Below are positions 51,467 through 61,171 of a stretch of 64,000 nucleotides of DNA, one piece after another. The stretch's first letter is position 1, and each line of letters starts with the position of its first letter. The translations under genes and the position numbers were made by a program. Source of the stretch: Arenibacter sp. P308M17. Lineage in GTDB: Bacteria > Bacteroidota > Bacteroidia > Flavobacteriales > Flavobacteriaceae. The stretch is from assembly GCF_003426735.1 (NCBI RefSeq), contig NZ_QVON01000006.1:1-64000 (forward strand). Reading direction: 5' to 3'. The notes under the pieces were generated by a model that saw only the letters and a list, made by a program, of their open reading frames with translations, was not told where the DNA came from and made no database searches.

Positions 51467-54400
51467 ATGTTTAAAAAATTTATAAAAAGACCAGTATTGG
51501 CGATTGTCATATCGGTAATGATCGTTTTTACAGGCCTTTTGGCAATTAAGCAATTGCCCATTTCACAATTTCCCGAAATTGCTCCGACAACAGTAAATAT
51601 TTTTATAGCTTATCCCGGCGCAAGTGCCGATGTATTGGTGAACTCCACGCTCATTCCATTGGAAACCGCAATCAATGGGGTTCAGGGTATGCGCTATCTG
51701 GCATCGGATGCCACCAGTGCCGGCGAAGGTACTCTTCGTGTTATTTTTGAACCGGGCACTGATCCCAACAGAGCCGTAGTCATGGTCAAGACACGTGTGG
51801 ATCAAGTGATGCCCAACCTACCCGAACTGGTACAAAAGGAAGGGGTCATCATTACCCCTGTACAACCGAGTATGTTAATGTATGTCAACCTTTTTACCAA
51901 GGACGAGCACCACGACGAAAAGTTTCTATATAACTATGCGTATACCAAGATTATCCCGGAAATACAACGTATAAACGGTATTGCGAGTGCTCAGATATTG
52001 GGAAGTAGAAAATACGCTATGCGGGTATGGTTGAAACCTGATCGTATGCGTGCCTATAATGTTTCTGCCGAGGAAATCATGGAGGCCATGCAGGAACAAA
52101 GTGTTATCGCCAGACCTGGAAGAATCGGCCAAAGCTCGGGGATAACATCGCAATCCTTGGAATACGTACTCACATATGAAGGAAGATATAATCAACCGGA
52201 ACAATACAAGAATATTATTGTACGCGCCAATACCGAAGGCCAGACGATTACCCTGGGCGATCTGGCCGATGTAGAACTTGGCAGCGAATTTTTTGATATC
52301 TATTCCAATCTGGATGGCCGTCCTTCCGCTTCGATTGTTCTAAAACAAACGTTGGGGAGTAACGGTAAGGATGTGATCGACGAAGTTAAATCGAAATTGT
52401 TAGAGCTAAAAAAAGACCTTCCGCCCGGATTGGACTATCAAATCAGTTATGATGTTGCCTCCTTTTTGGACGCTTCAATCCAACAGGTTTTGCACACGCT
52501 TCGGGATGCCTTCATACTAGTAGCAATAGTTGTCTTTCTGTTCTTGGGTGATTGGCGTTCGACATTGATTCCTATAATTGCTGTACCAGTCTCGTTAATT
52601 GGTGCGTTTTTCGTGATTCAGCTCTTCGGTCTTTCAATCAACCTAATTACGTTGTTCGCTTTGGTACTGGCCATCGGTATCGTAGTCGACAACGCCATCG
52701 TCGTGGTTGAGGCGGTACACGTTAAAATGGAAGAGGAACATCTGAACCCCTATAAAGCATCGACCGAAGTGCTGGGAGAAATCGGTGGTGCGATTATTGC
52801 CATTACCCTTGTCATGGTTTCCGTGTTCATACCCATTTCGTTTATGACGGGGCCTGTGGGGGTGTTTTACCGCCAGTTTTCGATTACTATGGCAGGATCC
52901 ATCGTGATTTCGGCGGTTGTGGCACTTACTTTGACTCCTGTGCTATGCGCGATATTATTAAAGAACAATCATGGTAAACCTAAAAAGAAATCGCCCATCG
53001 ATAAATTTATCGATTGGTTCAACAAAGGCTTTGAAAGGTTGACAGGGGGTTATGTCGGATTATTGAACAAAATCGTTACTAGAAGATTCGTCACGTTCGG
53101 CATTTTAATAGCGTTTTGCGTGGGCATCGCTTTTACCAACGAGGTATTGCCGGCCGGGTTCATTCCCAATGAGGATCAAGGCATGATCTATGCGATTATA
53201 CAAACGCCCCCGGGCGCAACCTTGGAACGTACCAACGATGTTGCCCGTAAATTACAACAGATTTGTGAGGAAATGGACGGAGTGGAATCGGTATCCTCAT
53301 TGGCAGGATATGAGATTATGACCGAAGGTCGTGGATCCAATGCAGGAACTTGTCTTATCAATTTGAAACCATGGGGCGAAAGGCATCATTCCGTTCATGA
53401 GATTATGGAAGAACTGGAAGAAGAAACCCAAAACCTCGGTGCGCGTATTGAATATTTTGAACCACCCGCAGTACCTGGTTTTGGTTCCTCAGGCGGGTTT
53501 TCAATGCGGTTGTTGGATAAAACCAACTCTACAGATTATCATGCCTTTGGAAAAATCAACGATGACTTTATGGAAGCTTTGGGCAAGCGAAAGGAATTGA
53601 CTGGACTCTTCTCTTTTTTCTCAGCGAACTATCCGCAATACGAGCTTAAAATTAATAATAAAATAGCCATGCAGAAAGGAGTTTCTATTGGAAAGGCGAT
53701 GGAAAATTTGAACATTTTGATTGGAAGTACCTATGAACAGGGCTTTATACTTTATGGCAGGTTTTTTAAGGTGTATACCCAGTCTGCTCCTGAATATCGG
53801 GCACTTCCATCTGATCTCGAAAAGCTTTTTGTGAAAAATGAAGAAGGCGAAATGGTACCCTACTCAGCTTTCATGACTATGGAAAAAAAGTTAGGGCCAA
53901 ATGAAATTACCCGATACAACCTCTATAACTCGGCAACCATAAATGGATTGCCGGCAGCAGGATACACCACCGGGGATGCTCTCAATGCCATCAAAGAAGT
54001 GGCGGCCGAATCATTGCCCCATGGTTACGACATTGCCTGGGAAGGCCTTTCCTACGACGAGGCTAATAGAGGAAGCGAATCACTTTACATTTTTATCATC
54101 GTATTGATATTCGTGTATTTTGTTCTTGCCGCGCAGTATGAGAGTTTTTTACTTCCGTTCGCCGTTATCCTTTCATTACCTGTAGGGATTTTTGGATCGT
54201 TCGCATTGCTGAAAATGATGGGCCTGGCGAACGATGTTTACGCCCAAATCGGAGTGATCATGTTGGTAGGTTTGTTGGGCAAGAATGCCGTACTGATCGT
54301 TGAATTTGCGGTGCAGAAACACCGCCAAGGGGCAACCATTCTCGAAGCGGCAATCGAAGGGTCTAGGGCTAGGTTCAGACCGATTTTGATGACCTCTTTT

Positions 54401-54712
54401 GCGTTTGTCGCAGGCTTGATTCCCTTAGTAATTGCCACAGGTGCCGGCGCCATCGGCAACAGAACTATTGGTGGTTCCGCTTTGGGTGGAATGCTTATCG
54501 GAACCATTGGCGGCGTCTTGGTCATTCCAGGGCTATACTACATTTTTGCAAAAATGGCCGAAGGAAGGGCACTTATCAAAGATGAAGCCAGTGAACCGTT
54601 CTCAGAAGAACTGATGCGGGTCAGCGAGCAGGAAAGTAAGACAAAAGTCGCACTTCGGGAGATGAGAAAACTGTTGAAAAAATTAAACAAAAGAGGAAAA
54701 GATGATAAATAA
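51467..54712 (+). CDS. RND efflux permease, HAE1/AcrB type
   Basis: 1081 residues, the proton-driven pump of the tripartite system. Typical features: N-terminal KFIKRPVLAIVISVMIV, TM2-4 region with FALVLAIGIVVDNAIVVVEAV containing the conserved relay Asp, second-half VLAAQYESFLLPFAVILSLPVG, MLVGLLGKNAVLIVEFA, and PILMTSFAFVAGLIPL. Two large periplasmic loops form the porter and docking domains. It starts 24 nt after the adaptor gene and overlaps the channel gene by 11 nt. Length is standard. Confidence 0.95.
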   Translation: MFKKFIKRPVLAIVISVMIVFTGLLAIKQLPISQFPEIAPTTVNIFIAYPGASADVLVNSTLIPLETAINGVQGMRYLASDATSAGEGTLRVIFEPGTDPNRAVVMVKTRVDQVMPNLPELVQKEGVIITPVQPSMLMYVNLFTKDEHHDEKFLYNYAYTKIIPEIQRINGIASAQILGSRKYAMRVWLKPDRMRAYNVSAEEIMEAMQEQSVIARPGRIGQSSGITSQSLEYVLTYEGRYNQPEQYKNIIVRANTEGQTITLGDLADVELGSEFFDIYSNLDGRPSASIVLKQTLGSNGKDVIDEVKSKLLELKKDLPPGLDYQISYDVASFLDASIQQVLHTLRDAFILVAIVVFLFLGDWRSTLIPIIAVPVSLIGAFFVIQLFGLSINLITLFALVLAIGIVVDNAIVVVEAVHVKMEEEHLNPYKASTEVLGEIGGAIIAITLVMVSVFIPISFMTGPVGVFYRQFSITMAGSIVISAVVALTLTPVLCAILLKNNHGKPKKKSPIDKFIDWFNKGFERLTGGYVGLLNKIVTRRFVTFGILIAFCVGIAFTNEVLPAGFIPNEDQGMIYAIIQTPPGATLERTNDVARKLQQICEEMDGVESVSSLAGYEIMTEGRGSNAGTCLINLKPWGERHHSVHEIMEELEEETQNLGARIEYFEPPAVPGFGSSGGFSMRLLDKTNSTDYHAFGKINDDFMEALGKRKELTGLFSFFSANYPQYELKINNKIAMQKGVSIGKAMENLNILIGSTYEQGFILYGRFFKVYTQSAPEYRALPSDLEKLFVKNEEGEMVPYSAFMTMEKKLGPNEITRYNLYNSATINGLPAAGYTTGDALNAIKEVAAESLPHGYDIAWEGLSYDEANRGSESLYIFIIVLIFVYFVLAAQYESFLLPFAVILSLPVGIFGSFALLKMMGLANDVYAQIGVIMLVGLLGKNAVLIVEFAVQKHRQGATILEAAIEGSRARFRPILMTSFAFVAGLIPLVIATGAGAIGNRTIGGSALGGMLIGTIGGVLVIPGLYYIFAKMAEGRALIKDEASEPFSEELMRVSEQESKTKVALREMRKLLKKLNKRGKDDK

Positions 54713-56153
54713 ACTAAAGAACATCTTGAAAAAAGATAAAGTTTTTTTGATGATGGCGCTAATAATAGCAGCCCTGGATTCCTGTGTTCCCACAAGGGAC
54801 TTAAAAGCGGAAAGCACCAAAATCCCAAGTAGTTACCAAAACCAATCGACCGACACCTTGAATACGGCGACTGTCAAATGGAATGATTTTTTTTCAGATC
54901 CATACTTGTCGGTCTTGATTGATTCGGCCTTGATGAATAATCAAGAATTGAATATTATGCTTCAACAGGTCGATATGGCGCAAAACGAAATCAAGGCCAG
55001 AAGAGGAGAATATTTGCCCTTTGTTGATATCTATGGTGGAGTTGAAATCGAAAAGGTCGGCGAATATACCAGAAACGGTTCAGTTGAGCATAATCTTGAA
55101 ATTCGGGAAGATAAAAGATTCCCGGAGCCTCTCCCAAATTTTTCGGTCGGACTAGGGGCCTCATGGGAATTGGATGTTTGGAAAAAACTACGAAACTCAA
55201 AAAAATCGGCTGTTTTGGAGTACCTGGCATCGGTCGAGGGCAAAAACTTTATGGTGACCAACCTGGTATCGGAAATCGCAGCCAGCTATTATGAACTTGT
55301 CGCATTGGACAATCAACTAGCAATTCTTGACCAGAATTTGGAGATTCAACAGAATGCCCTGAAGATGGTTAGGCTCCAGAAGCGGGCCGCAAAGGTTACG
55401 GAACTGGCCGTTCGAAGGTTCGAGGCCGAGGTATTTAAAAACCAAAGTAACAGATTCGAAATCCAGCAACAAATTGTAGAGACCGAGAGCAAAATCAATT
55501 TCTTGATCGGAAGACCTCCCCAGTCCATTAAGCGAAACTCCGATGGCTTCATCTTTATGTCACTTGATAGTATATATTTGGGCGTACCTTCCCAATTGTT
55601 GCAAAACCGTCCCGATATACGAAAAGCGGAGTTGGAGTTGGCTTCCACTAAATTGAACGTCAAAGTGGCCAAGGCCAATTTTTATCCGTCATTGGGTATA
55701 AGAGCTGGGGTTGGCCTAGAAGCGTTCAATCCCAAATACCTGACCTCGATTCCCGAATCGTTGTTGTATTCTTTGGTGGGCGATATCGTCGGACCTTTGA
55801 TCAATAGAAATGCTATAAAGGCCGAATATCAGAATGCAAACAATAGGCAGTTGCAGGCCGTTTACGAATATGAAAAGGCGATTTTGAACGGCTATATCGA
55901 AGTGGCGAATCAGCTTTCCAACATTGATAACCTTAAAAGCAACTATGAATTGAAGGCGAATCAGGTACGCGCACTTACTGAATCGATTGAAATTTCACTA
56001 CAGCTATTTCGATCGGCTCGAGCCGATTATATGGAGGTATTACTGGTGCAGCGAGAAGCATTGGAATCAAAAATCGAGCTAATCGAAACCAAAAAAGAGC
56101 AGATGGGAGCCAGAATAAAAATGTACCAAGCTTTGGGAGGAGGCTGGAATTGA
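54702..56153 (+). CDS. TolC/NodT-type outer-membrane efflux lipoprotein
   Basis: 483 residues. The signal ends in LIIAALDSC, a lipobox, with RDLKAESTKIPSSYQ after it. The two-fold repeated OEP pattern is visible: WNDFFSDPYLSVLIDSALMNNQELNIMLQQVDMAQNEIKARRGEYLP and, in the second half, LLQNRPDIRKAELELASTKLNVKVAKANFYPSLGIRAG (here cited in part). It completes the tripartite pump, starting within the end of the RND gene. A 46-codon gene follows at 56200. Confidence 0.92.
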   Translation: MINKLKNILKKDKVFLMMALIIAALDSCVPTRDLKAESTKIPSSYQNQSTDTLNTATVKWNDFFSDPYLSVLIDSALMNNQELNIMLQQVDMAQNEIKARRGEYLPFVDIYGGVEIEKVGEYTRNGSVEHNLEIREDKRFPEPLPNFSVGLGASWELDVWKKLRNSKKSAVLEYLASVEGKNFMVTNLVSEIAASYYELVALDNQLAILDQNLEIQQNALKMVRLQKRAAKVTELAVRRFEAEVFKNQSNRFEIQQQIVETESKINFLIGRPPQSIKRNSDGFIFMSLDSIYLGVPSQLLQNRPDIRKAELELASTKLNVKVAKANFYPSLGIRAGVGLEAFNPKYLTSIPESLLYSLVGDIVGPLINRNAIKAEYQNANNRQLQAVYEYEKAILNGYIEVANQLSNIDNLKSNYELKANQVRALTESIEISLQLFRSARADYMEVLLVQREALESKIELIETKKEQMGARIKMYQALGGGWN

Positions 56154-56199
56154 AATTTAAAAAAAAATAAATTTTTAAAATCATCTAAAACAGTTCATA

Positions 56200-56340
56200 A
56201 TGGATACAATAAAGTCCCTCATGGATGCCCTAATTGTGACCGGCATTTTTTTACCCTTTGTCATATTAATCCACATCAAAATAAGTCCCAAAGAAAATTG
56301 TGGAGACAAATTAAGTACTTGGTCAAATAAAACTGATTAA
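56200..56340 (+). CDS. Small single-span membrane protein, 46 aa
   Basis: Begins MDTIKSLMDALIVTG with hydrophobic span IFLPFVILIHIKI and a short hydrophilic tail containing one Cys (KENCGDK). It begins 47 nt after the outer-membrane channel gene with an A-rich leader on the same strand. Small single-span proteins often ride with RND pumps as modulators (AcrZ-like), but sequence resemblance to them is not claimed. Confidence 0.5.
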   Translation: MDTIKSLMDALIVTGIFLPFVILIHIKISPKENCGDKLSTWSNKTD

Positions 56341-56999
56341 AGATTCAAGAAAGGGAATTTTTGTGGCAGTTGCTGAATGGGAATTTATATTGATAAAAAC
56401 TGCGATTTCTTATAAGGGCTGAACGGGGTACTTTTGAGGTTAATCCAATTGATTTGGAGAACTTCATAGAATGTAAGATTTGCAATTCGGTCAAACTTTT
56501 TAGAGTTATGGACAAAAAGCGAAAATTTTGGATAAAATCGATATGAAACCCCATTTTATAAGACATGGCAAGGAGCTGAAAATTATTAATTTTTACAACC
56601 ATGACCGGATTTAAAGTCAATATTTGGAAGAGAAAAGAAAGGAGAAGTGGAAAAAAATGATAATATAATACAAACTATAAACAATTTGATGAGCCAATGC
56701 CCGTGTAATTGGAAATTTAACTCTTCTTGACATCTCTATATTCAGTATTAGGTATTTCTTGAGGGTAAGGGGATCGGTTAGCATTTTTATTATTCCCAGA
56801 CAAGGCGGAATCTATCGTTCAAAAGTGCGTCCTATTAAGGGAAGGATACAAAAGGGAATGGAAATTTACCTAGAAATAAGTTAGCTGTGACCTTTTCGGT
56901 ATATCTGGATTGAATAAAAACCAGAAATAAGATGGCAAACTAAGGTTAATCCAAAGTTAACGTGGAATCTATGAAATCATAGAGGGTATTATTCAGTTT
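56341..56999. other. Gap with an orphan, degenerate regulon promoter
   Basis: No gene is supported in this 660-bp AT-rich stretch. Near its right end, 56905-56960 is a diverged copy of the TonB-receptor promoter region (49390-49440): TGAATAAAA, CCA/GAAATAAGATGG, and the box pair. Facing minus, it reads into this empty gap, so a gene may have been lost here. Confidence 0.5.
56922..56956 (-). promoter_or_regulatory. Degenerate CTTTAGA-box promoter, orphan
   Basis: Minus-strand units CTTTGGA (56956-56950) and CCTTAGT (56945-56939) are 11 bp apart; TATTTCTG (56929-56922) starts 16 nt after the last. No gene follows on that strand within 600 bp. Confidence 0.45.
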
Positions 57000-58256
57000 T
57001 CATTTGAAGGTAATGGAGAATATATGGTTGCCTTCCTCAAAATGATAGCCTATTTTGAAACCATAGTAATCGCAGATACGCTTGACAATGGCGAGGCCCA
57101 ATCCCGTTGATTTTGCGGCTTCCGACTCCCTGTAAAAACGTGAATAAAGCAATTCAGGATGCTCCAATGCCTTTGCGCCTTTGTTTGAGACAGTGAGGGA
57201 ATTCCCCTTGGCCGATACTTTGATTTTACCTTCTTGTGGGCTGTATTTGATGGCATTTGATATAAGATTGTTGCAAAGTACTTCGGCCAAATGGACATCC
57301 ATTTTAACCCTAATTTTGTCCCTATGGGAAAACTCGATCTCAGTGCTGGATATCTCATGGAAGTTTTGGACGGTTTCCTCGATCAGTCCCGTAATGTTGA
57401 CCTGATTCAAGTTTACGAACTGCTTGTTCTCGATCTTTGTCAACAAGGTCAGGCGTTTGTTCATCTGGGTCAACCGTTGGATATCCTTTTGGATGGAGGT
57501 CAGCTGGTCGAACTGAATTTCAGTAAGAGTATCGCCATTGATGAAGTTTTCAATTTTGGCTTGGATAATGGCAAGGGGTGTCTGCAGTTCATGCGAAACA
57601 TCCTCTGTAAATTGTTTTAGATTCTTATAGTCCGTCCGAACCTTATCGGTCAAGATGGTTACCTCTTTGTTCAGCTCGTTGAACTCCAGAATTCCACTTT
57701 TCTCCAAAGGAATGGGGGTATCGGAAGAAAGGGAAAAAGTTTTCATGGCCTCTAGATTACGAAAGAACGGATCCCAGAGTTTTTTGTTCTTCGCCCTGTT
57801 AAAATAGAACTGGATCAGAAAGACCAATAGGATGATGAACATATAGGAAAGAATAATGGCAATAAGGATATCCTCTGACTCTACTATTAGGTTGCGCACG
57901 GTGATACGGTAATAATTACCGTTAATGCTCTTATATGAGATTAGCTCCCTGAACTCCTCCATTTCATCTTGCGAGGGATCATAAATAATGGTGTCCTTGA
58001 CTTTTTCGTTACCCAATTGTGCTACCTGTTCGACCTCGAAAACGGGCGGTAACGAATAAGGAGGTTTGTTTATACGCAAGGAGCTTTCGACCCTAGCCCG
58101 TGTGGAATACAGTTCTTCTTCTACCTCCCTCTGCATCAACTGCTTAACGTAAAAGTAAAGGGCTACGGTACTAATTACCATTAAAAAGGCACTCGTAAGC
58201 AAAAAGCCTTGAGAGGCCTTTCGGATTAATCGTACTTCTTTCGTATTTTTTTTCAA
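57000..58256 (-). CDS. Membrane sensor histidine kinase
   Basis: 418 residues: helix near residues 14-34, a periplasmic sensor of about 100 residues, a second helix near 133-152 (ILIAIILSYMFIILLVFLI), a short cytoplasmic linker, then the kinase core with H box FTEDVSHELQTPLAIIQ, N box LCNNLISNAIKYSPQEG and G box GLGLAIVKRI. It should phosphorylate the response regulator whose gene ends 2 nt before its start. The sensor has no recognised fold. Many PepSY-like, RND and TonB genes around suggest an envelope-stress or antimicrobial-peptide signal (inference). It is co-transcribed from the CTTTAGA promoter at 58953-58987. Confidence 0.92.
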   Translation of the reverse strand: MKKNTKEVRLIRKASQGFLLTSAFLMVISTVALYFYVKQLMQREVEEELYSTRARVESSLRINKPPYSLPPVFEVEQVAQLGNEKVKDTIIYDPSQDEMEEFRELISYKSINGNYYRITVRNLIVESEDILIAIILSYMFIILLVFLIQFYFNRAKNKKLWDPFFRNLEAMKTFSLSSDTPIPLEKSGILEFNELNKEVTILTDKVRTDYKNLKQFTEDVSHELQTPLAIIQAKIENFINGDTLTEIQFDQLTSIQKDIQRLTQMNKRLTLLTKIENKQFVNLNQVNITGLIEETVQNFHEISSTEIEFSHRDKIRVKMDVHLAEVLCNNLISNAIKYSPQEGKIKVSAKGNSLTVSNKGAKALEHPELLYSRFYRESEAAKSTGLGLAIVKRICDYYGFKIGYHFEEGNHIFSITFK

Positions 58257-58258
58257 TG

Positions 58259-58933
58259 TTAGTCCGCTATGAATTTATATCCGCTTCCGTAGGCCGTTTT
58301 GATATATTTCGCCCCCTGCGCGGTTATCTTTTTTCTCAGGTTGTTGATGTGTACGTAAATAAAGTCAAAATTATCGGCAAGATCACTATTATCACCCCAT
58401 AAATGTTCAGCAATTATTTCCTTGGACAGCACCCTTCCTTGATTGGTCATAAAAAAGACCAACAGATCGTACTCTTTTCGGGTCAAAGACAATGCCCTTC
58501 CTTCAATGTACGCGGTCCTAGATTTGGTATCTACCTTGATCTCGTTGAAGGTAATGGTATCGTCCCCACCATATTTGCCTCGCCGTAGTACGGCCTTGAT
58601 TCGCGAGTTGAGTTCCGCCAAATGAAAAGGTTTGGTTATGTAATCATCGGCACCGAGATCCAAGCCGTCAAGTTTGTCGTCAAGGGAGTTGTTGGCTGAA
58701 ATTATTATGACCCCTGTCTCTTTTTTGTCTTTCTTAAGTTGTTTTAGTACATCCAGCCCGCTACCGGTTACCAAATTGATATCCAATAAGATCAAGTCGT
58801 AATCGTAGAGATCTACTTTATATGCCGCGTCGCCATAATCAGATGCGACCTCGCACACGTTGCCGTCCCGCTCCAGGTACGTGACTATGGACTGTTGCAA
58901 GGCAATCTCGTCTTCAGCTATTAAAATTTTCAT
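58259..58933 (-). CDS. OmpR/PhoB-family response regulator, proposed master regulator of the local regulon
   Basis: 224 residues: a receiver domain with DE at residues 7-9 (AEDEIALQ), phospho-acceptor in LILLDINLVTGSG, ISAN switch and KPF loop, then a winged-helix trans_reg_C domain (FNEIKVDTKSRTAYIEG, LTRKEYDLLVFFMTNQGRVLSKEIIAEHLW, YVHINNLRKKI, IKTAYGSGYKF). OmpR-type regulators bind direct repeats about 11 bp apart. Its own promoter and many nearby ones carry CTTTAGA repeats at exactly that period, so it is the natural candidate to bind them. Binding has not been shown. Confidence 0.94.
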   Translation of the reverse strand: MKILIAEDEIALQQSIVTYLERDGNVCEVASDYGDAAYKVDLYDYDLILLDINLVTGSGLDVLKQLKKDKKETGVIIISANNSLDDKLDGLDLGADDYITKPFHLAELNSRIKAVLRRGKYGGDDTITFNEIKVDTKSRTAYIEGRALSLTRKEYDLLVFFMTNQGRVLSKEIIAEHLWGDNSDLADNFDFIYVHINNLRKKITAQGAKYIKTAYGSGYKFIAD

Positions 58934-58952
58934 TTCTTCGAATTTAGTACCA

Positions 58953-58987
58953 TAAAGATAACCCTGTAATCTAAGTAAATTCTAAAG
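58953..58987 (-). promoter_or_regulatory. CTTTAGA-box promoter of the two-component operon
   Basis: Minus-strand units CTTTAGA (58987-58981) and ACTTAGA (58976-58970) are 11 bp apart; TATCTTTA (58960-58953) starts 16 nt after the last, and the ATG is 20 nt beyond. This points to autoregulation. Confidence 0.7.
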
Positions 58988-59006
58988 AAATTATTTTGGT
59001 CGATAT

Positions 59007-60197
59007 TTATTTAGATTCCAACTGATCTATAATCTGTAAAAAAGTTTCCTTCCAGTAATTAGGATGATAGGAAGTATCGGTGTTACCAAAGCGAACGATT
59101 ATAATATTCTTTTCGGGATACAAATAGAGAAACTGGCCGTAAAGACCAACGGCAAAATAGCTGCCATATTTCATGGGACCCAGACCCCAATTGTTATTGT
59201 AGTAATGTTTGTTGCCGCCACTGGGATCAGATGTGGTGGAATATGCGATCCACTTTTTGGGAACAATCTGCTGGCCGTTCCAATTTCCGTCATTTAAGTA
59301 TAGCCGACCGAATTTAGCAAAATCGATCGCGCGTGCCTGAAGGCAACAGAATACTTTTTCCATGGCCTTTTCGTCTTTTCTGTCCAAGCTCCATGAGGCG
59401 GGTGCCTCCATACCCAAAGGTTTCCAAAGTTTCGCTTCCAAATATTCGGAGACCGTACCTTCAGTCACCTCCTCGATGATACGGCCCAAAAGTTGCGTAT
59501 TGACACTGCTGTATTTGAATTTGATATCGGGCGTCGTCTCCAGAGTGGCATTACTTAATTCATCCCTTAGTCCGTTTCCCCAATAGTATTTTGCGTTGTC
59601 CGAGGTCAAACTGAATTTCCCGTCCGTGAACTTTATGCCCGAAGTATGGTGCAGGAGGTGGCGGACCTTAATCTTGCCCCATCCGGATCTATTTCGGTAT
59701 TCGGGCAGATAATCAACGATACGATCTTCCACACTCCTTACTCGTCCTTCTTCAATCGCAATACCGATCAAGGTAGAGATCATGGGTTTTACCATTGAAA
59801 AACTGGATAACAGTGCGATATCCGAATAGGGTTCTTGGTAATACTCGTATAAAATGGTGTCATTTCGGATAATCAGAAAGGAAAGGGTTTTATGTAATTG
59901 TACGAGGCTATCCAAACTAACATTTGTGGAATTCAAATCCCTGTTGGTCAATCCAATGGTACTTCCGAGCTTATACTCCTTTTCTCCATAGGAAAAACAA
60001 AAAGGGGCACCGTTATTGTCTATTTGACGTTGAGCGAAATGCTTATAGTCGTTTTGATTGGGTAAGGCTCCATAACGAACGGATCTATAAATGGTACATG
60101 AATATGTACTTCCCAAAACCATTAATAATACTAAAACCCCTACTATAGTACTACTCTTTGGAAAGTAAAAATTGATGCAAAAGTAAGAATTAAACAT
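59007..60197 (-). CDS. Beta-lactamase-fold serine hydrolase, lipoprotein-like
   Basis: 396 residues from the ATG at 60197, chosen because the CTTTAGA promoter at 60221-60255 lies upstream of it; the frame extends to 60380 but the extension looks unlike protein. A signal (TIVGVLVLLMVLGSTYSC) ends in a lipobox. Class C-type motifs: SSFSMVKPMIST with the S-x-x-K nucleophile, KYSSVNTQLLG as the Y-x-N-like motif, and FAVGLYGQFLY near the end in place of KTG. HHTSGIKF precedes. It may be a peptidase or esterase of the envelope rather than an antibiotic-degrading enzyme. Confidence 0.82.
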   Translation of the reverse strand: MFNSYFCINFYFPKSSTIVGVLVLLMVLGSTYSCTIYRSVRYGALPNQNDYKHFAQRQIDNNGAPFCFSYGEKEYKLGSTIGLTNRDLNSTNVSLDSLVQLHKTLSFLIIRNDTILYEYYQEPYSDIALLSSFSMVKPMISTLIGIAIEEGRVRSVEDRIVDYLPEYRNRSGWGKIKVRHLLHHTSGIKFTDGKFSLTSDNAKYYWGNGLRDELSNATLETTPDIKFKYSSVNTQLLGRIIEEVTEGTVSEYLEAKLWKPLGMEAPASWSLDRKDEKAMEKVFCCLQARAIDFAKFGRLYLNDGNWNGQQIVPKKWIAYSTTSDPSGGNKHYYNNNWGLGPMKYGSYFAVGLYGQFLYLYPEKNIIIVRFGNTDTSYHPNYWKETFLQIIDQLESK

Positions 60198-60220
60198 TTT
60201 TTTTGCCGTTAATATCAACG

Positions 60221-60255
60221 GTAAGGTACTTCGTGAAACTAAAGTAATTCTAAAG
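60221..60255 (-). promoter_or_regulatory. CTTTAGA-box promoter of the serine-hydrolase gene
   Basis: Minus-strand units CTTTAGA (60255-60249) and CTTTAGT (60244-60238) are 11 bp apart; TACCTTAC (60228-60221) starts 16 nt after the last; the chosen ATG is 24 nt beyond. Confidence 0.7.
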
Positions 60256-60527
60256 AACTCTATCCCTCCAAAAACGTTTCTATAAATTGAGGATCGTGGA
60301 GGTCGGATTGTTGAAAACCCTTTTGTCTTATTCGATGAAAAACTTTGATCTATACAAGTATCCGATGATATAATTATCATCCAAAGTGCATAGATTGATT
60401 TCGCTTTCGGTTTTTAGCAATTCGTGGGCAATATTCCCAATTGCCAATCGTTAGCATCTTAAAATAGTAGGTTTTTTTGAAACATAATTGTTTGCCTACA
60501 AGATTAATTAATTTAAAAATTTTATTC

Positions 60528-60971
60528 ATGAAAACCTCAGATCTATTTAAAACATTCATTGCAGGAGTTATGATGTTGACCGTTGTTTCCTGCAGTAAAG
60601 ATGATGACCCAACAGCAAGAATCACCGTAAACGGTACCGTTTTGGTCGGTGATGTTTCCGATTTCAATGGTGATATCGATGCGAGTTTCACGGGTAACGG
60701 CGGGTCGCTTACGCGATCGTTTGTGTGGAACAACAGTCTCACCACAGCCGATTACAATGCCGATATTACGGCAACTGCAGAAGGTACCTTCCGAATGGTG
60801 GTCGAAGATTCTACTGGAGAAGTAGTTTTGGACAGAAGCTTAAACGGTGCCGTTGAGCCGGATTCATATAGTGGAGTCACTTCTAGCGGGGCTTCAGGTG
60901 TATGGACGACTACCATTACCGTAACAGATTTCAATGGTGATGGCAGCTTTTCGCTCAGTGAGGGCAACTAG
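60528..60971 (+). CDS. Small lipoprotein of unknown function
   Basis: 147 residues from the ATG at 60528 (MKTSDLFKTFIAGVMML), giving a lipobox at TVVSCSKDDD; an earlier frame start at 60477 has no signal logic. The mature part is beta-rich with many G, D, T residues (VNGTVLVGDVSDFNGDIDA, VVEDSTGEVVLDRSL, TITVTDFNGDGSF) and an acidic DFNGDGS near the end reminiscent of calcium-binding loops. It has no CTTTAGA promoter and is followed by a strong terminator. Confidence 0.65.
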   Translation: MKTSDLFKTFIAGVMMLTVVSCSKDDDPTARITVNGTVLVGDVSDFNGDIDASFTGNGGSLTRSFVWNNSLTTADYNADITATAEGTFRMVVEDSTGEVVLDRSLNGAVEPDSYSGVTSSGASGVWTTTITVTDFNGDGSFSLSEGN

Positions 60972-61000
60972 CTCTTAAGTAACTAGAACTTAAAAAATTA

Positions 61001-61036
61001 GAAAACCCTGCCTGTTGCGGGGTTTCTTTTTTGGAC
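61001..61036 (+). terminator. Terminator after the small lipoprotein gene
   Basis: GAAAACCCTGC pairs with GCGGGGTTTC around CTGTT and is followed by a T-run, 30 bp after the stop. Confidence 0.8.
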
Positions 61037-61171
61037 ATATTCTTGAATTTTTTAAAGAAAGTAACAAAAGAGGCTAGAGTATGTTCCGGTTCAAAAAGCT
61101 ACGCTTGTTCTCTGATGGGTTACTTTTATGTTCGAATCTTAAAAGGATATTTATGCAAATGATGATTGTTC

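Noticed and set aside
59007-60380. Longer start of the serine hydrolase at 60380
   Set aside because: The extension covers the CTTTAGA promoter and -7 element and is not signal-peptide-like; the ATG at 60197 gives a lipoprotein signal.
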